Notes: generated from the letters alone by a model not told the origin. Shown: positions 46,822 to 55,858, numbered from the stretch's first letter. The stretch is DNA of 64,000 nt from Maricaulis virginensis (GCF_027922185.1 NZ_BSFE01000015.1:1-64000), one strand, 5' to 3'. Numbers and translations are program-made.

Positions 46822-48101
46822 GCGGCGATCCGGGCTATTGCCGCGCCTGTCTGGCGCCCCTGCCGGAAGGTACCCGCGATGCCTGCCCGGCCTGTGGTTC
46901 GCACAAGCTGCTGCGGCATCGCGAGATCGACACGCTGTCGATCGCCCACATCGATTGCGACGCCTTCTTTGCCGCCATCGAGAAGCGCGACAATCCGGCG
47001 CTGGAAGAATTGCCGGTCATTGTCGGCGGCGGCCAGCGCGGCGTTGTCTCGACCTGTTGCTATGTCGCGCGGCTCTATGGTGTGCACTCGGCCATGCCAA
47101 TGTTCAAGGCGCTGAAAGCCTGTCCGGACGCCGTTGTGATCAAGCCCGAGCACGCAAAGTATGCCGCCGAGGGACGGCGCATCCGCGAGATGATGCAGGA
47201 CGTCACGCCCCTGGTCGAGCCGCTGTCGATCGATGAAGCCTTCCTCGACCTGACGGGCACGACACGGCTGCACGGCGCGCCGCCGGCCCTCACCCTACTG
47301 CGCCTGCAGCGCCGTATCCGCGAGACGGTGGGCATCACCGTCTCTGTCGGCCTGTCCTTCAACAAATTCCTCGCCAAGACCGCGTCCGATCTGGACAAGC
47401 CGCACGGCTTCGCCGTGATCGGCGAAGGCGATGCCCAGGCTTTCCTGGAAAAACAGCCGGTCCGGGCGATCTATGGTGTCGGCCCGGCCTTTGCCGCCAG
47501 GCTGGAACGCGACGGCATCCGCACGCTTGCCGATATCAGCCGGCATGGCGACAAGGACATGGCGCGGCGCTATGGCGAGATGGGTTTCCACCTGGCGCGC
47601 CTCGCCCGCGGCGAGGACACGCGCCGGGTCAAGCCGGACCGCGACCGCAAGAGCGTGTCCAGCGAGACCACCTTCAATGCCGATCATGACGACCGTGAGA
47701 CGCTGGAAAAACAGCTCTGGCGGCTGTGCGTCCGCGTTTCGGACCAGATGAAGGCGCAGGCGATTTCCGGATCGGTCGTGACGCTGAAACTGAAGACGTC
47801 CAGTTTCAAGACCCGGACACGGCGGCGCACCCTGTCCGAACCCAGCCAGCTGGCGGACACGCTGTTCCGGGTGGGGAAGGAATTGCTGGCACCGGAGATT
47901 GACGGCACGCGTTACCGGCTGATCGGTATCGGCTTTTCCGGCCTCCAGCCGGCCGTCGCCGACAGCGGCGACCTTCTGGATCCCAATGCCATCCGCCGCG
48001 CAACGGCCGAACGCGCGATCGACAAGGCCAGGGCGAAATTCGGCGGCGATGCCGTCGTCAAGGGAATCGCCTTCCGCGCCAAGCCGAAACGCGAGCGCTA
48101 G
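46818..48101 (+). CDS. dinB: DNA polymerase IV with N-terminal zinc-ribbon extension
   Basis: This 427-residue Y-family translesion polymerase has its palm acids in HIDCDAFFAAIEKRD and PLSIDEAFLDLTG, and a little-finger domain in the last 130 residues. Before the polymerase core there is a zinc-ribbon-like extension, CRAC ... CPAC (residues about 8-27), found in a subset of alphaproteobacterial DinB proteins. I see no clear C-terminal beta-clamp motif of QLxLF form. It starts inside the ROK stop (ATGA) and is convergent with a hydrolase gene. The SOS box upstream of the ROK gene probably governs both. Confidence 0.94.
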   Translation: MSGDPGYCRACLAPLPEGTRDACPACGSHKLLRHREIDTLSIAHIDCDAFFAAIEKRDNPALEELPVIVGGGQRGVVSTCCYVARLYGVHSAMPMFKALKACPDAVVIKPEHAKYAAEGRRIREMMQDVTPLVEPLSIDEAFLDLTGTTRLHGAPPALTLLRLQRRIRETVGITVSVGLSFNKFLAKTASDLDKPHGFAVIGEGDAQAFLEKQPVRAIYGVGPAFAARLERDGIRTLADISRHGDKDMARRYGEMGFHLARLARGEDTRRVKPDRDRKSVSSETTFNADHDDRETLEKQLWRLCVRVSDQMKAQAISGSVVTLKLKTSSFKTRTRRRTLSEPSQLADTLFRVGKELLAPEIDGTRYRLIGIGFSGLQPAVADSGDLLDPNAIRRATAERAIDKARAKFGGDAVVKGIAFRAKPKRER

Positions 48102-48107
48102 AACCCG

Positions 48108-48974
48108 TCAATCCGCCATCGTATCGAACCAGTCGTACGGCATCGGCCACAGCCCCTCGGCACCCCGCCGGAAAGCCCCGGAATGCCCGACACGCCCGGC
48201 GCCGATGTCCTTCGGGGCAAGGGTGACAAGTTCGGTGGAAGCCGCGGAATAGAGGTCCAGAATGTCCTGTGCAGCACCTGCTGTCGCAATCGGATCGTCG
48301 GTGAACTGGTAGGAGCGGATCGGGGCCTCGACCGCGCCGAAAGAGTGGTCCCCGATCGCTTCGAAATCATCGCCCAGATAACCGGGTCTGGATGCCCAGC
48401 GCCGCCATTGCAGGAACACATCCCGCGGCAGGGCCGTGCCGCCCCACATTCCGCCAGGCGGGACATATCCTTTAAGAGCCAGGCAGGCCGGGCCATAGGC
48501 GAACCAGAAGAACAGAACCTGCGGCCGGTAATAGGCCAGATGCCGGCCCCAATGCCCCGACCCGACGCAGATGAAGGCATGGGCGCGTGCTTTCGCGGCG
48601 TTGTCGGCCAGGCCGACGAGATGCCCGCCCACCGAATGGCCCAGCGTGAAGAGCGGCTTGCCGGGCGCCAGGGCCTCAGCCCGGTCGAGCGCGGCGGGAA
48701 AGTCCAGCCGGCCCCAGTCGACGATATCGGCCTTGTATCCGCGCATCCGCGCCGGTGCCGACCCCGCAATGCCGCGATAATCATAGAGCAGGCAGGCATA
48801 GCCCCGTTCGGCACCGGCCAGGGCGATCCGGCGGTAGAAGCCCTTGGGAAAGCCGGTCCCCGAGGAGACCAGAACCGCCGCCCGCGGCCGTTCGGGCGTA
48901 ATGATCCGGCCCGACAGGGAATAGCCGTCGCGGGCATCGAATCGGATTTCGTCTTCACGGATCATCATTGTCAT
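48108..48974 (-). CDS. Alpha/beta hydrolase (COG4757-like)
   Basis: This 288-residue cytosolic alpha/beta-hydrolase has its nucleophile elbow as GHSVGG in LFTLGHSVGGHLVGLA (near residue 113). A probable acid is in TDDPIAT, and the catalytic His in GRVGHSGAF. The oxyanion strand is VLVSSGTGFPKGFY. The shape matches the predicted alpha/beta-hydrolase group COG4757; the substrate is unknown. It is convergent with dinB, with 6 nt between the stops, and divergent from the RidA gene. Confidence 0.86.
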   Translation of the reverse strand: MTMMIREDEIRFDARDGYSLSGRIITPERPRAAVLVSSGTGFPKGFYRRIALAGAERGYACLLYDYRGIAGSAPARMRGYKADIVDWGRLDFPAALDRAEALAPGKPLFTLGHSVGGHLVGLADNAAKARAHAFICVGSGHWGRHLAYYRPQVLFFWFAYGPACLALKGYVPPGGMWGGTALPRDVFLQWRRWASRPGYLGDDFEAIGDHSFGAVEAPIRSYQFTDDPIATAGAAQDILDLYSAASTELVTLAPKDIGAGRVGHSGAFRRGAEGLWPMPYDWFDTMAD

Positions 48975-49076
48975 GTGCGAACTGTGCCCGATGACGTTCG
49001 CGTCAAGTCAAGCAGACAGATTGCATGGGGCCGATACGTCACTAAGTTGTCGGCATATCGAGCCAAGGAGTGCCCC

Positions 49077-49538
49077 ATGTCCGCCATCGAAGCCCGTCTT
49101 GCCGAGCTCGGCATTTCCCTGCCCGAACCGGTTGCCCCGGTCGCCAATTATGTCCCCTTCGTGCGCACCGGCAATCAGGTCTTCCTGTCCGGCCAGGTCT
49201 CCATCGGCCCGGACGGCCTGGTCGCCGGCACGCTGGGTGGCGACATGGACCTGGAGGCCGGACAGGCCGCGGCGCGGCTGTGCGGCATCAATCTCATTGC
49301 CCAGATGAAAGCCGCCTGCGAGGGCGATCTGGAGCGCGTGAAACGGGTTGTCCGTCTTGGCGGTTTCGTGGCCGCAGCCCCGTCCTTCACCGACATTCCC
49401 AAAGTGGTGAATGGCTGTTCCGACCTCATGGTCGATGTGTTCGGCGACAAGGGCCGGCATGCCCGCTCTGCCGTTTCCTGCCCGGTCCTGCCGCTGGGTG
49501 CCGCCGTCGAGGTCGACGCGGTTTTCGAGATCGCCTGA
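49077..49538 (+). CDS. RidA/YjgF-family protein
   Basis: This 153-residue RidA-superfamily protein ends in the block DVFGDKGRHARSAVSCPVLPLGAAVEVDAVFEI, with the conserved Arg of HARSAV. RidA proteins deaminate reactive enamine/imine intermediates. This subgroup, with the longer N-terminus and GRHARSAV, is common in alphaproteobacteria and its substrate is less certain. AAGGAG 6 nt before the ATG is a strong ribosome binding site. The stop overlaps the cupin start by one base. Confidence 0.92.
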   Translation: MSAIEARLAELGISLPEPVAPVANYVPFVRTGNQVFLSGQVSIGPDGLVAGTLGGDMDLEAGQAAARLCGINLIAQMKAACEGDLERVKRVVRLGGFVAAAPSFTDIPKVVNGCSDLMVDVFGDKGRHARSAVSCPVLPLGAAVEVDAVFEIA

Positions 49539-49849
49539 TGAAACGCATCCGCGCACGGGACTTCACCGCCGAACGGGCCTGGGGCGCCGAGCGCCTCGCC
49601 CTGTTCGGATCCACCGGGGTCAGCCTGCACTGGACCGACCAGCCCTATCGCTGGCACCGCAATACCGGCGACGAGGTCTTCGTGGTGCTCGATGGCCGGG
49701 TCGAGATGAAATACCGCGAGGCCGGCGTCGAGAAATCCATGCTGCTGGAGGCCGGCGACGCGCTGGCCATCGGTGATGGCGAGGAGCATGTCGCTCATCC
49801 TCTCGGCGAAGCGCGCATTCTGGTCGTCGAGGATATCGACAGCGATTAG
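49538..49849 (+). CDS. Cupin-domain protein
   Basis: This 103-residue single-domain cupin has cupin motif 1 as YRWHRNTGDEVFVVLDGRVEM, and motif 2 as LEAGDALAIGDGEEHVAHP. The metal ligands would be the His and Glu of motif 1 and the His of motif 2. It is coupled to the RidA gene by a TGATG overlap, so the two may act on the same small metabolite. Its stop overlaps the mntP gene by 4 nt in convergent orientation. Confidence 0.88.
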   Translation: MKRIRARDFTAERAWGAERLALFGSTGVSLHWTDQPYRWHRNTGDEVFVVLDGRVEMKYREAGVEKSMLLEAGDALAIGDGEEHVAHPLGEARILVVEDIDSD

Positions 49850-50421
49850 CCGCCGGTGATGTGGCTGACGAAGATCGAGACACCGATCCCGATCAGCACC
49901 GCCCCGCCGGCGATCTCGGCGAAGCCGCCCAGCCGCTCGGCGACCTTGGGACCGATCCGGTAGCCCAGGCTCGCCATGGCGAAGGAGGTCAACCCGATCG
50001 CCAGGGCTGACCAGGCCGGGCCGCCCGCCAGAGCAAGGGCGATCCCGACGGCGGCGGCGTCGATGCTGGTCCCCAGCGCAGTCACGACCGTCGCCAGAAG
50101 ACCGGTCGATACCGCGGGCGGCGTGTCGGCGTCAGCCTCATCCTCGCCTCGCAGGCCGTTGCGGATCATCAGCCCGCCGATCCCTGCCAGCAGAATCAAG
50201 GCGACCCAGTGATCGACAGCGGTTATCCAGTGCGCCGCGATCCGCGCCAGCAGCCAGCCGGCCAGGCACATCAAGCCTTCAGCCAGACCGAAGACCGCAC
50301 CGACACGGATAGCCCTCAAGGTCCGTGCGGCCGGGTCCGATGCGCCGCGCGCCAGGGCGGCGGCAAAGGCGTCGGTCGACAGGGACAGACTGGTGAGCGG
50401 GAGTGTCAGAACGGAGATCAT
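49846..50421 (-). CDS. mntP: MntP-like manganese efflux pump (DUF204)
   Basis: This 191-residue membrane protein has six helices in two repeats. The DUF204 motifs are present as STDAFAAALARG in helix 1 and TALGTSIDAAAVGIALAL in the second half, each with a conserved Asp in the membrane. MntP proteins export Mn2+. The ATG at 50421 gives the family-typical N-terminus. I found no recognisable yybP-ykoY manganese riboswitch in the upstream 144 nt. Confidence 0.86.
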   Translation of the reverse strand: MISVLTLPLTSLSLSTDAFAAALARGASDPAARTLRAIRVGAVFGLAEGLMCLAGWLLARIAAHWITAVDHWVALILLAGIGGLMIRNGLRGEDEADADTPPAVSTGLLATVVTALGTSIDAAAVGIALALAGGPAWSALAIGLTSFAMASLGYRIGPKVAERLGGFAEIAGGAVLIGIGVSIFVSHITGG

Positions 50422-50565
50422 GCCCCCGCATAGGCGTGACCGTGTGTGCTCGCAAGCGGCTGGTGCGCTTCGAAGCCCCACACAATGATTTTACACCGGA
50501 AAACCTCGCCGCGCGGGGCAAGACCGGCTAGATGTGCGGCGCTACCGGTTTCAAGGGGTCCGATC

Positions 50566-51309
50566 ATGACACGTTTTGCGGGAATTCTCGCCGCCGCCAT
50601 TCTCCTGATGGGTTGCCAGCAAGGCGATGCCAGCGCCCAACTGTCCGAAACGCAGCGCGAGGAAGTGCGCGACATCGTGCGCGACTACATTCTCGAAAAC
50701 CCCGAAATCATCGAAGAAGCCCTGATCGAGCTGCAGCGCCGGGCCCGCGCCCGCGAGATGCAGGCGGCCTATGATGCTGTCGAAGCCCAGTCCGAGGCGA
50801 TCTACAACGATCCGCGCGACCCGCGCCTCGGCCCCGACGGCGCCGATATCGTGATCGTCGAATTCATGGACTACAAATGCTCCTATTGCCGGGTCGCCAA
50901 TGACTGGGTCGAGGACGTTCGCGAAGAGCATGGCGACCGCATCCAGTTCATCATCAAGGAATACCCGATCCTGGGCGAGGATTCCCTGGAAGCCTCGCGC
51001 GCCGCGATCGCTGCCCTGCAGCAGGGGACGGACATCTACGAGGCCTTCCACAATGCGATGGTCTCCTCCTCCGGCCCGCTGCCGAGCGAGCGCATCAACC
51101 AGCTTGCCCGCGTGTCGGGTGTGGATGTCGAGCGCATGCGCGAGGCGATGGAGAGCCCGGCCATCATGGAACACATCAGCCAGGTCCGCTCGCTCGGCCA
51201 GGTGCTGGGCGTGACGGGCACGCCCTTCTTCATCGTCGACGGCACGATCGTATCCGGCGCCAACGAGCTGGCGCTTGACCAGGCCCTGCAGCGGGCACTC
51301 GCCGAGTAG
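50566..51309 (+). CDS. DsbA-family thiol-disulfide lipoprotein
   Basis: This 247-residue exported protein has a signal peptide with lipobox-like LLMGC (Cys near residue 17), so it is probably membrane-tethered. A helical segment (EVRDIVRDYILENPEIIEEAL) is followed by a DsbA domain. The redox motif is CSYC in VEFMDYKCSYCRVAN, and the cis-Pro loop is GVTGTPFFIVDG. The family (ScsC/BdbD-like, DUF/DSBA oxidoreductase) assists disulfide formation or isomerisation. AAGGGG 7 nt before the ATG fixes the start. It is divergent from mntP. Confidence 0.92.
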   Translation: MTRFAGILAAAILLMGCQQGDASAQLSETQREEVRDIVRDYILENPEIIEEALIELQRRARAREMQAAYDAVEAQSEAIYNDPRDPRLGPDGADIVIVEFMDYKCSYCRVANDWVEDVREEHGDRIQFIIKEYPILGEDSLEASRAAIAALQQGTDIYEAFHNAMVSSSGPLPSERINQLARVSGVDVERMREAMESPAIMEHISQVRSLGQVLGVTGTPFFIVDGTIVSGANELALDQALQRALAE

Positions 51310-51402
51310 TCCCTGCACGCCGCCTTCGCGTCCCCGGAACAGGGGATGCCCGCGTCCGGTCCGGTTCAGCTAGACAATGGCGGAACCGGACCCGGAGACG
51401 CG

Positions 51403-51888
51403 ATGCGGTACGTTCTTATCCCCATGGCCTGTCTTGCCATCCTGCCGGCCGCCTGCGGCAAGATGCCGGGAGAGCTGCGCGAATACGTGCAGCAGGACGG
51501 CGATTGGGGCTGGGGCAACGGGACGGGCTGCAAGGACCGCACGGATGTCTGGTACATCGCCGGCGACCGGATCACGATCTACAGCCAGGGCGAGATTGCC
51601 GGGTATCTGCGCCTGGACGAGCGCCGCGGCCTCTACTCCAACGGGCTGACGTCCGGCAGCGGGGCCTGGACCGACATGCTGTGGATCCTGCACGGCCCGG
51701 CACCGGACGGCAGCGGCGAGACCGGACGCCAGGAGATGCGTCTTGCGATCCGGGGCGGTCCGGGACGGACGACCGCCCTGCGCACCTATAACCACCGGCT
51801 TTTTGTCGACGATGCGACGGGAGAGCGCCGCCGGATCGACGAGCCCCGGCATGGCGACCGGATGATCCCCTGCAATGAACGCAGGTGA
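51403..51888 (+). CDS. Hypothetical small lipoprotein
   Basis: I do not recognise this family. The 161-residue protein has a short signal peptide ending in a lipobox-like LPAAC (Cys near residue 18), then a soluble beta-rich domain with a second pair of cysteines (GCKDRTDVWY and MIPCNERR) that could form a disulfide. GGAGA 4-5 nt before the ATG supports translation. It follows the DsbA-like lipoprotein by 93 nt on the same strand and may share its transcript. Confidence 0.65.
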   Translation: MRYVLIPMACLAILPAACGKMPGELREYVQQDGDWGWGNGTGCKDRTDVWYIAGDRITIYSQGEIAGYLRLDERRGLYSNGLTSGSGAWTDMLWILHGPAPDGSGETGRQEMRLAIRGGPGRTTALRTYNHRLFVDDATGERRRIDEPRHGDRMIPCNERR

Positions 51889-51954
51889 GAACCGCCGGGC
51901 TTGCCGGATCTCCCCTTCTGACCTGATGCCCGCCAACGCGAGCCGGACAAGCGG

Positions 51955-52371
51955 TCAGGCACTCATCTCGACATGGCCGGCCGCACTGATTGTCCAGGCC
52001 GGATTGTGCGCGACTTCCCAGGCGTGTCCGTCCGGATCGGCGAAATAGCCGGAATATCCACCCCAGGGGGCCTCCTCGGCCCGCTTCAGCAGGCTGCCCC
52101 CGGCCGACACCGCCCGGTCGAGCGCCGGATCGACCTCGGACCGGTCGCGGACATTGTAGGCGAGGGCGATCCGGCCCGTCCCGTCATTGTCGCGTTTCAT
52201 GTCGAGATCGAAACTGTCGCGCCGGAACAGGCCCAGCACGATGCCGTTCAGCTGGAAGAAGACAACTTCCTCATTCTCGAAGGCTGCCTTCCAGCCCAGT
52301 TTTTCATAGAAAGCCCGCGAGCGCGCGGTATCGGCGACGCCGAGGGTGATAAGCGAGACACGCTGGTCCAT
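51955..52371 (-). CDS. VOC (glyoxalase/bleomycin resistance-like) protein
   Basis: This 138-residue vicinal-oxygen-chelate fold protein begins QRVSLITLGVADTARSRAFYEKLGW and ends YFADPDGHAWEVAHNPAW, the paired beta-alpha-beta-beta-beta modules of the family. Candidate metal ligands include the Glu in EVAHNP. The substrate is unknown. GGGAGA 6 nt upstream supports the ATG at 52371; upstream starts lack support. It is on the same strand as thiSG but separated from thiG by 64 nt that should hold its promoter. Confidence 0.88.
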   Translation of the reverse strand: MDQRVSLITLGVADTARSRAFYEKLGWKAAFENEEVVFFQLNGIVLGLFRRDSFDLDMKRDNDGTGRIALAYNVRDRSEVDPALDRAVSAGGSLLKRAEEAPWGGYSGYFADPDGHAWEVAHNPAWTISAAGHVEMSA

Positions 52372-52435
52372 CCCGGTTCTCCCTGCTGGGAAACCAGAAT
52401 AGAACAAAAACGGAACATCGCAAGAGTGAAATGAA

Positions 52436-53236
52436 TCAGATCAGACCGGAAAGCGGGCTGGACGGATCGGCATAACGCTTCTTCGGCATGCGGCCGGCGA
52501 GATAGGCCTCGCGGCCGGCAATCACGGCGTGACGCATGGCACGCGCCATCCGGACCGGATCCTTCGCCTCGGCAATCGCCGTGTTCATCAGCACACCGTC
52601 ACAGCCCAGCTCCATCGCCACGGCAGCATCGGACGCCGTACCGACACCGGCATCGACAATCACCGGAACTTTTGTCTGTTCGACGATCAGGCGGATATTG
52701 ACCGGGTTCTGGATGCCCAGGCCCGAGCCGATCGGCGCGCCCAGCGGCATGATGGCGCAGCAGCCGATCTCTTCCAGCTTCCTGGCGTAGACCGGATCGT
52801 CGGAGCAGTAGACCATCACCTCGAACCCGTCCTTGATCAGCATTTCCGCCGCGCGCAGCGTCTCGGCCATGTCGGGATAGAGGTGTTTGGGGTCGGACAG
52901 GACTTCCAGCTTCACCAGATTCCAGCCGCCCGCCTCGCGCGCCAGGCGCAGCGTGCGGATCGCGTCCTCGCCAGTAAAGCAGCCGGCGGTATTGGGCAGA
53001 TAGGTATAATCGTCGGGCGAGATAAAATCGACCAGGCGCGGCTCGTCCGGATTGGACAGGTTCACCCGGCGCACGGCGACGGTGATCATCTCGGCGCCGG
53101 AGGCCTTCAGCGCCTCGGCGTTCTGGGCGTAGGTCCCGTACTTGCCCGTGCCGATGATGAGGCGCGAGGTGAAGGTGCGGCCGGCAACCACCAGCGGCGT
53201 GTCCTCCGCGGCGTTCGGGGTTACGGCATCATCCAT
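52436..53236 (-). CDS. thiG: Thiazole synthase
   Basis: ThiG (266 residues) is a TIM-barrel enzyme that forms the thiazole phosphate of thiamine from deoxyxylulose-5-phosphate, dehydroglycine and ThiS-thiocarboxylate. The Schiff-base Lys is in NLVKLEVLSDPKHLYPD, and the phosphate-binding segments include PVIVDAGVGTASDAA and MNTAIAEAKDP. GGAGG 8 nt upstream supports the start. It begins one base after the thiS stop, so the two are translationally coupled. Other thi genes are not in the window. Confidence 0.96.
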   Translation of the reverse strand: MDDAVTPNAAEDTPLVVAGRTFTSRLIIGTGKYGTYAQNAEALKASGAEMITVAVRRVNLSNPDEPRLVDFISPDDYTYLPNTAGCFTGEDAIRTLRLAREAGGWNLVKLEVLSDPKHLYPDMAETLRAAEMLIKDGFEVMVYCSDDPVYARKLEEIGCCAIMPLGAPIGSGLGIQNPVNIRLIVEQTKVPVIVDAGVGTASDAAVAMELGCDGVLMNTAIAEAKDPVRMARAMRHAVIAGREAYLAGRMPKKRYADPSSPLSGLI

Positions 53237-53237
53237 C

Positions 53238-53480
53238 TCATCCACCTCCAACAAATGCGACAATCTCGATCCGGTCGCCGTCCTGCAGCGCCGTCCCGGC
53301 ATATTGCGACCGCGGAACAATCTCCAGATTCCGCTCCACGGCAATCTTGCGTCCGTCCAGATTCAGGTCGCTCACCAGGTCCGCCACATGGGCCCCCTCG
53401 GCAATCGACCGGCTTTCGCCATTGACTGTTAGCTGCAGCACGGCTTCGCTTGACCTTTCGTGAGTCCTGACGTCACTCAC
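53238..53480 (-). CDS. thiS: ThiS sulfur-carrier protein
   Basis: ThiS has a ubiquitin-like fold and ends in Gly-Gly-Gly (VAFVGGG), which becomes a thiocarboxylate donor for ThiG. The core LQLTVNGESRSIAEGAHVADLV and IEIVAF are typical. The GTG at 53480 has AAGGAG about 9 nt upstream and gives 80 residues. A second GTG at 53441 would give the usual 67-residue length, so the first 13 residues may not be made. It is divergent from aroQ across 34 nt, which leaves no room for a TPP riboswitch. Confidence 0.88.
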   Translation of the reverse strand: MSDVRTHERSSEAVLQLTVNGESRSIAEGAHVADLVSDLNLDGRKIAVERNLEIVPRSQYAGTALQDGDRIEIVAFVGGG

Positions 53481-53514
53481 CTCGTAATTCTCCTTGAGGC
53501 TTCAAGGCAAGGCC

Positions 53515-53958
53515 ATGAGCAAACCCATTCACATCCTCAACGGACCGAATCTCAATCTTCTCGGCACCCGCGAGCCCGAGGTCTACGGCTCCATGTCGCT
53601 TGCCGACATCGAACAGGCCTGTACCGCCCACGCCCGAGATTTGGGGTTTTCCATCGTGTTTCGCCAGTCCAATCATGAAGGCGAACTGATCGACTGGCTG
53701 CATGACGCAAACGTCAACGCGTCTGCTATTGTCTTTAACCCCGGTGCCTATACGCATACATCGGTCGCTTTGCATGACGCCGTTCGCGCTATAGAACCTC
53801 CGGTCATCGAAGTTCATTTGAGTCAGACAGCGGCACGCGAAGCTTTCCGACATCACTCCTACATCGCATCCGCCGCGCGGGGCTCGATTACAGGGCTGGG
53901 GCTGAACAGCTACCTGCTCGGTATCACTGCCGCCGCCGGATGCATCGAAACGCAATAG
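53515..53958 (+). CDS. aroQ: 3-dehydroquinate dehydratase, type II
   Basis: This 147-residue type II dehydroquinase catalyses the third step of the shikimate pathway as a dodecamer. Motifs are HILNGPNLNLLGTREPEVYG with the catalytic Arg and Tyr of the lid loop, FNPGAYTHTSVALHDA, and EVHLSQTAAREAFRHHSY. AAGG upstream supports the ATG. It is followed after 23 nt by accB, an order (aroQ-accB-accC) widespread in bacteria. Confidence 0.97.
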   Translation: MSKPIHILNGPNLNLLGTREPEVYGSMSLADIEQACTAHARDLGFSIVFRQSNHEGELIDWLHDANVNASAIVFNPGAYTHTSVALHDAVRAIEPPVIEVHLSQTAAREAFRHHSYIASAARGSITGLGLNSYLLGITAAAGCIETQ

Positions 53959-53981
53959 ACGGAACCAAAGGCTTTTTCATC

Positions 53982-54464
53982 ATGAGTTCTGATTCCCGTT
54001 CCCGCTCCCCGATCGACCCCCAGCTGGTCCGCGAACTCGCGGATATCCTGCGCGAGACGGAACTGTCCGAGATCGAAGTCGAGCATGACGATCTGCGTCT
54101 GCGGATTGCCCGCCAGCTGACCGCGGCGCCGGCCGTTCAGACCGTCTCCGTTCCGGCAGCTGCCCCCGCCCCGGCTCAGGCCGCAGCAGCTCCGGGCGCC
54201 GCGCCGGCAGCAGCGGAAGCCGCCGAGAAGGCCGGCACGGTGAAATCGCCGATGGTCGGAACGGTGTATCTCAAGCCAAATCCGGACGCGGCGCTCTTCG
54301 TGCGCGTCGGCGACCAGGTGAAAAAGGGCGATACCATCCTGCTGGTCGAGGCGATGAAGACCTTCAATCCGATCACCGCCGAAAAGTCCGGCACGATTAC
54401 GGACATCCTGGTCGAGGACGGGCAGCCGGTGGAATACGGCGAAGCTCTCTTCGTCCTCTCCTGA
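53982..54464 (+). CDS. accB: Biotin carboxyl carrier protein of acetyl-CoA carboxylase
   Basis: BCCP (160 residues) carries biotin between the carboxylase and transferase halves of acetyl-CoA carboxylase. The N-terminal helix region (QLVRELADILRETELSEIEV) is followed by an Ala/Pro linker (about 50-85) and a biotinyl domain. The biotinylated Lys is in LVEAMKTFNPI. It is followed after 25 nt by accC. The ribosome binding site is weak, so translation may depend on the upstream aroQ gene. Confidence 0.97.
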   Translation: MSSDSRSRSPIDPQLVRELADILRETELSEIEVEHDDLRLRIARQLTAAPAVQTVSVPAAAPAPAQAAAAPGAAPAAAEAAEKAGTVKSPMVGTVYLKPNPDAALFVRVGDQVKKGDTILLVEAMKTFNPITAEKSGTITDILVEDGQPVEYGEALFVLS

Positions 54465-54489
54465 CGCCCAAACCGACGCGAGCGCCGAC

Positions 54490-55836
54490 ATGTTCGAAAA
54501 GATCCTGATCGCCAATCGCGGCGAGATTGCCCTTCGTGTCCATCGCGCCTGCCGCGAAATGGGCATCCGCACGGTGGCCGTTCACTCCGAGGCCGACGCC
54601 AACGCTATGCATGTCCGCCTGGCGGACGAGAGCGTGTGCATCGGCCCGCCGCCGGCCGGCAAGTCATATCTCAACATTCCCGCCATCATCACGGCGGCTG
54701 AAGTGACAGGCGCCCAGGCGATCCACCCGGGCTATGGCTTCCTGTCGGAAAACGCCCGCTTCGCCGAGATCGTCGAGGCGCACGGCCTGGCCTTCATCGG
54801 TCCGACCGCCGAGCACATCCGCATGATGGGCGACAAGATCACCGCCAAGAAGGCCGTGATGGAAGCCGGTATTCCGGTCGTCCCCGGTTCGGAAGGCGGC
54901 GTTGCGACCTATGAGGAGGCCCAGCCGATTGCCGCAGAGATCGGCTATCCGGTGCTGATCAAGGCTGCATCGGGCGGCGGTGGCCGCGGCATGAAGGTCG
55001 CCGAGAGCGCCGACAAGCTGAAGGAAGCCATGGAGACCGCCTCCGCGGAAGCCTCGGCCGCCTTTGGCGACGGCACGGTCTATCTGGAAAAATATCTCGG
55101 CCAGCCGCGCCATATCGAGATCCAGGTGCTGGCCGACACGCACGGCAATGTCGTCCATCTGGGCGAGCGCGACTGTTCGCTGCAGCGCCGTCACCAGAAA
55201 ATTCTCGAGGAAGCCCCCTCACCGGCCCTCAGCGCCGAGGAACGCGCCCAGATCGGCGAGACCGTCCGCAAGGCCATCGAAGCCATCGGCTATCGCGGTG
55301 TCGGCACGATCGAATTCCTGTGGGAAAACGGCGAGTTCTACTTCATCGAGATGAATACCCGCCTGCAGGTGGAACACCCGGTCACCGAGATGATCACCGG
55401 CATCGATCTGGTGCGCGAACAGATCCGCGTCGCCGACGGTGCCCCGCTGGGTATCACCCAGGACGATATCACCTTCGAAGGCTGGGCGATCGAATGCCGC
55501 ATCAATGCGGAAAACCCCAAGACCTTCGCGCCCTCGCCGGGCATGGTCACCGAATTCCACGCACCGGGCGGCCTCGGCGTCCGCCTCGATTCCGCCCTGT
55601 ATGCGGGCTATTCCATCCCGCCTTACTATGACAGCCTGATCGGCAAGCTGATCGTTCACGGCCGTACGCGCACCGAGACCCTGTTGCGCCTGCGCCGTGC
55701 GCTGGAGGAAATGGTGGTCGGCGGAGTGGAGACAACGATCCCGATCTTCCTCGACCTGCTCGAGGAACCGGATTTCGTGAACGGGGACTACCACATCCGC
55801 TGGCTCGAGGAGTGGCTGGCCAGGCGTAACGGCTAG
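54490..55836 (+). CDS. accC: Biotin carboxylase subunit of acetyl-CoA carboxylase
   Basis: AccC (448 residues) carboxylates biotin on BCCP using ATP and bicarbonate. The N-terminal Rossmann-like domain opens FEKILIANRGEIALRVHRAC. The ATP-grasp domain has the glycine-rich loop KAASGGGGRGMKV and the motif EMNTRLQVEHPVTEMITG. The length is the family norm. It ends the aroQ-accB-accC series, and a GC hairpin follows at 55841. Confidence 0.98.
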   Translation: MFEKILIANRGEIALRVHRACREMGIRTVAVHSEADANAMHVRLADESVCIGPPPAGKSYLNIPAIITAAEVTGAQAIHPGYGFLSENARFAEIVEAHGLAFIGPTAEHIRMMGDKITAKKAVMEAGIPVVPGSEGGVATYEEAQPIAAEIGYPVLIKAASGGGGRGMKVAESADKLKEAMETASAEASAAFGDGTVYLEKYLGQPRHIEIQVLADTHGNVVHLGERDCSLQRRHQKILEEAPSPALSAEERAQIGETVRKAIEAIGYRGVGTIEFLWENGEFYFIEMNTRLQVEHPVTEMITGIDLVREQIRVADGAPLGITQDDITFEGWAIECRINAENPKTFAPSPGMVTEFHAPGGLGVRLDSALYAGYSIPPYYDSLIGKLIVHGRTRTETLLRLRRALEEMVVGGVETTIPIFLDLLEEPDFVNGDYHIRWLEEWLARRNG

Positions 55837-55840
55837 CCGC

Positions 55841-55858
55841 CGGGGCCTCGCGGCCCCG
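55841..55858 (+). terminator. Hairpin after accC
   Basis: CGGGGCC (55841-55847) pairs with GGCCCCG (55852-55858) around TCGC. No T-tract follows, so termination may be partial and aat may be read through. Confidence 0.5.

Noticed and set aside
50422..50565. Manganese (yybP-ykoY) riboswitch upstream of mntP
   Set aside because: The conserved loop sequences of that riboswitch were not found in the 144-nt gap.
53481..53514. TPP riboswitch upstream of thiS
   Set aside because: The gap to divergent aroQ is only 34 nt and holds only ribosome binding sites.
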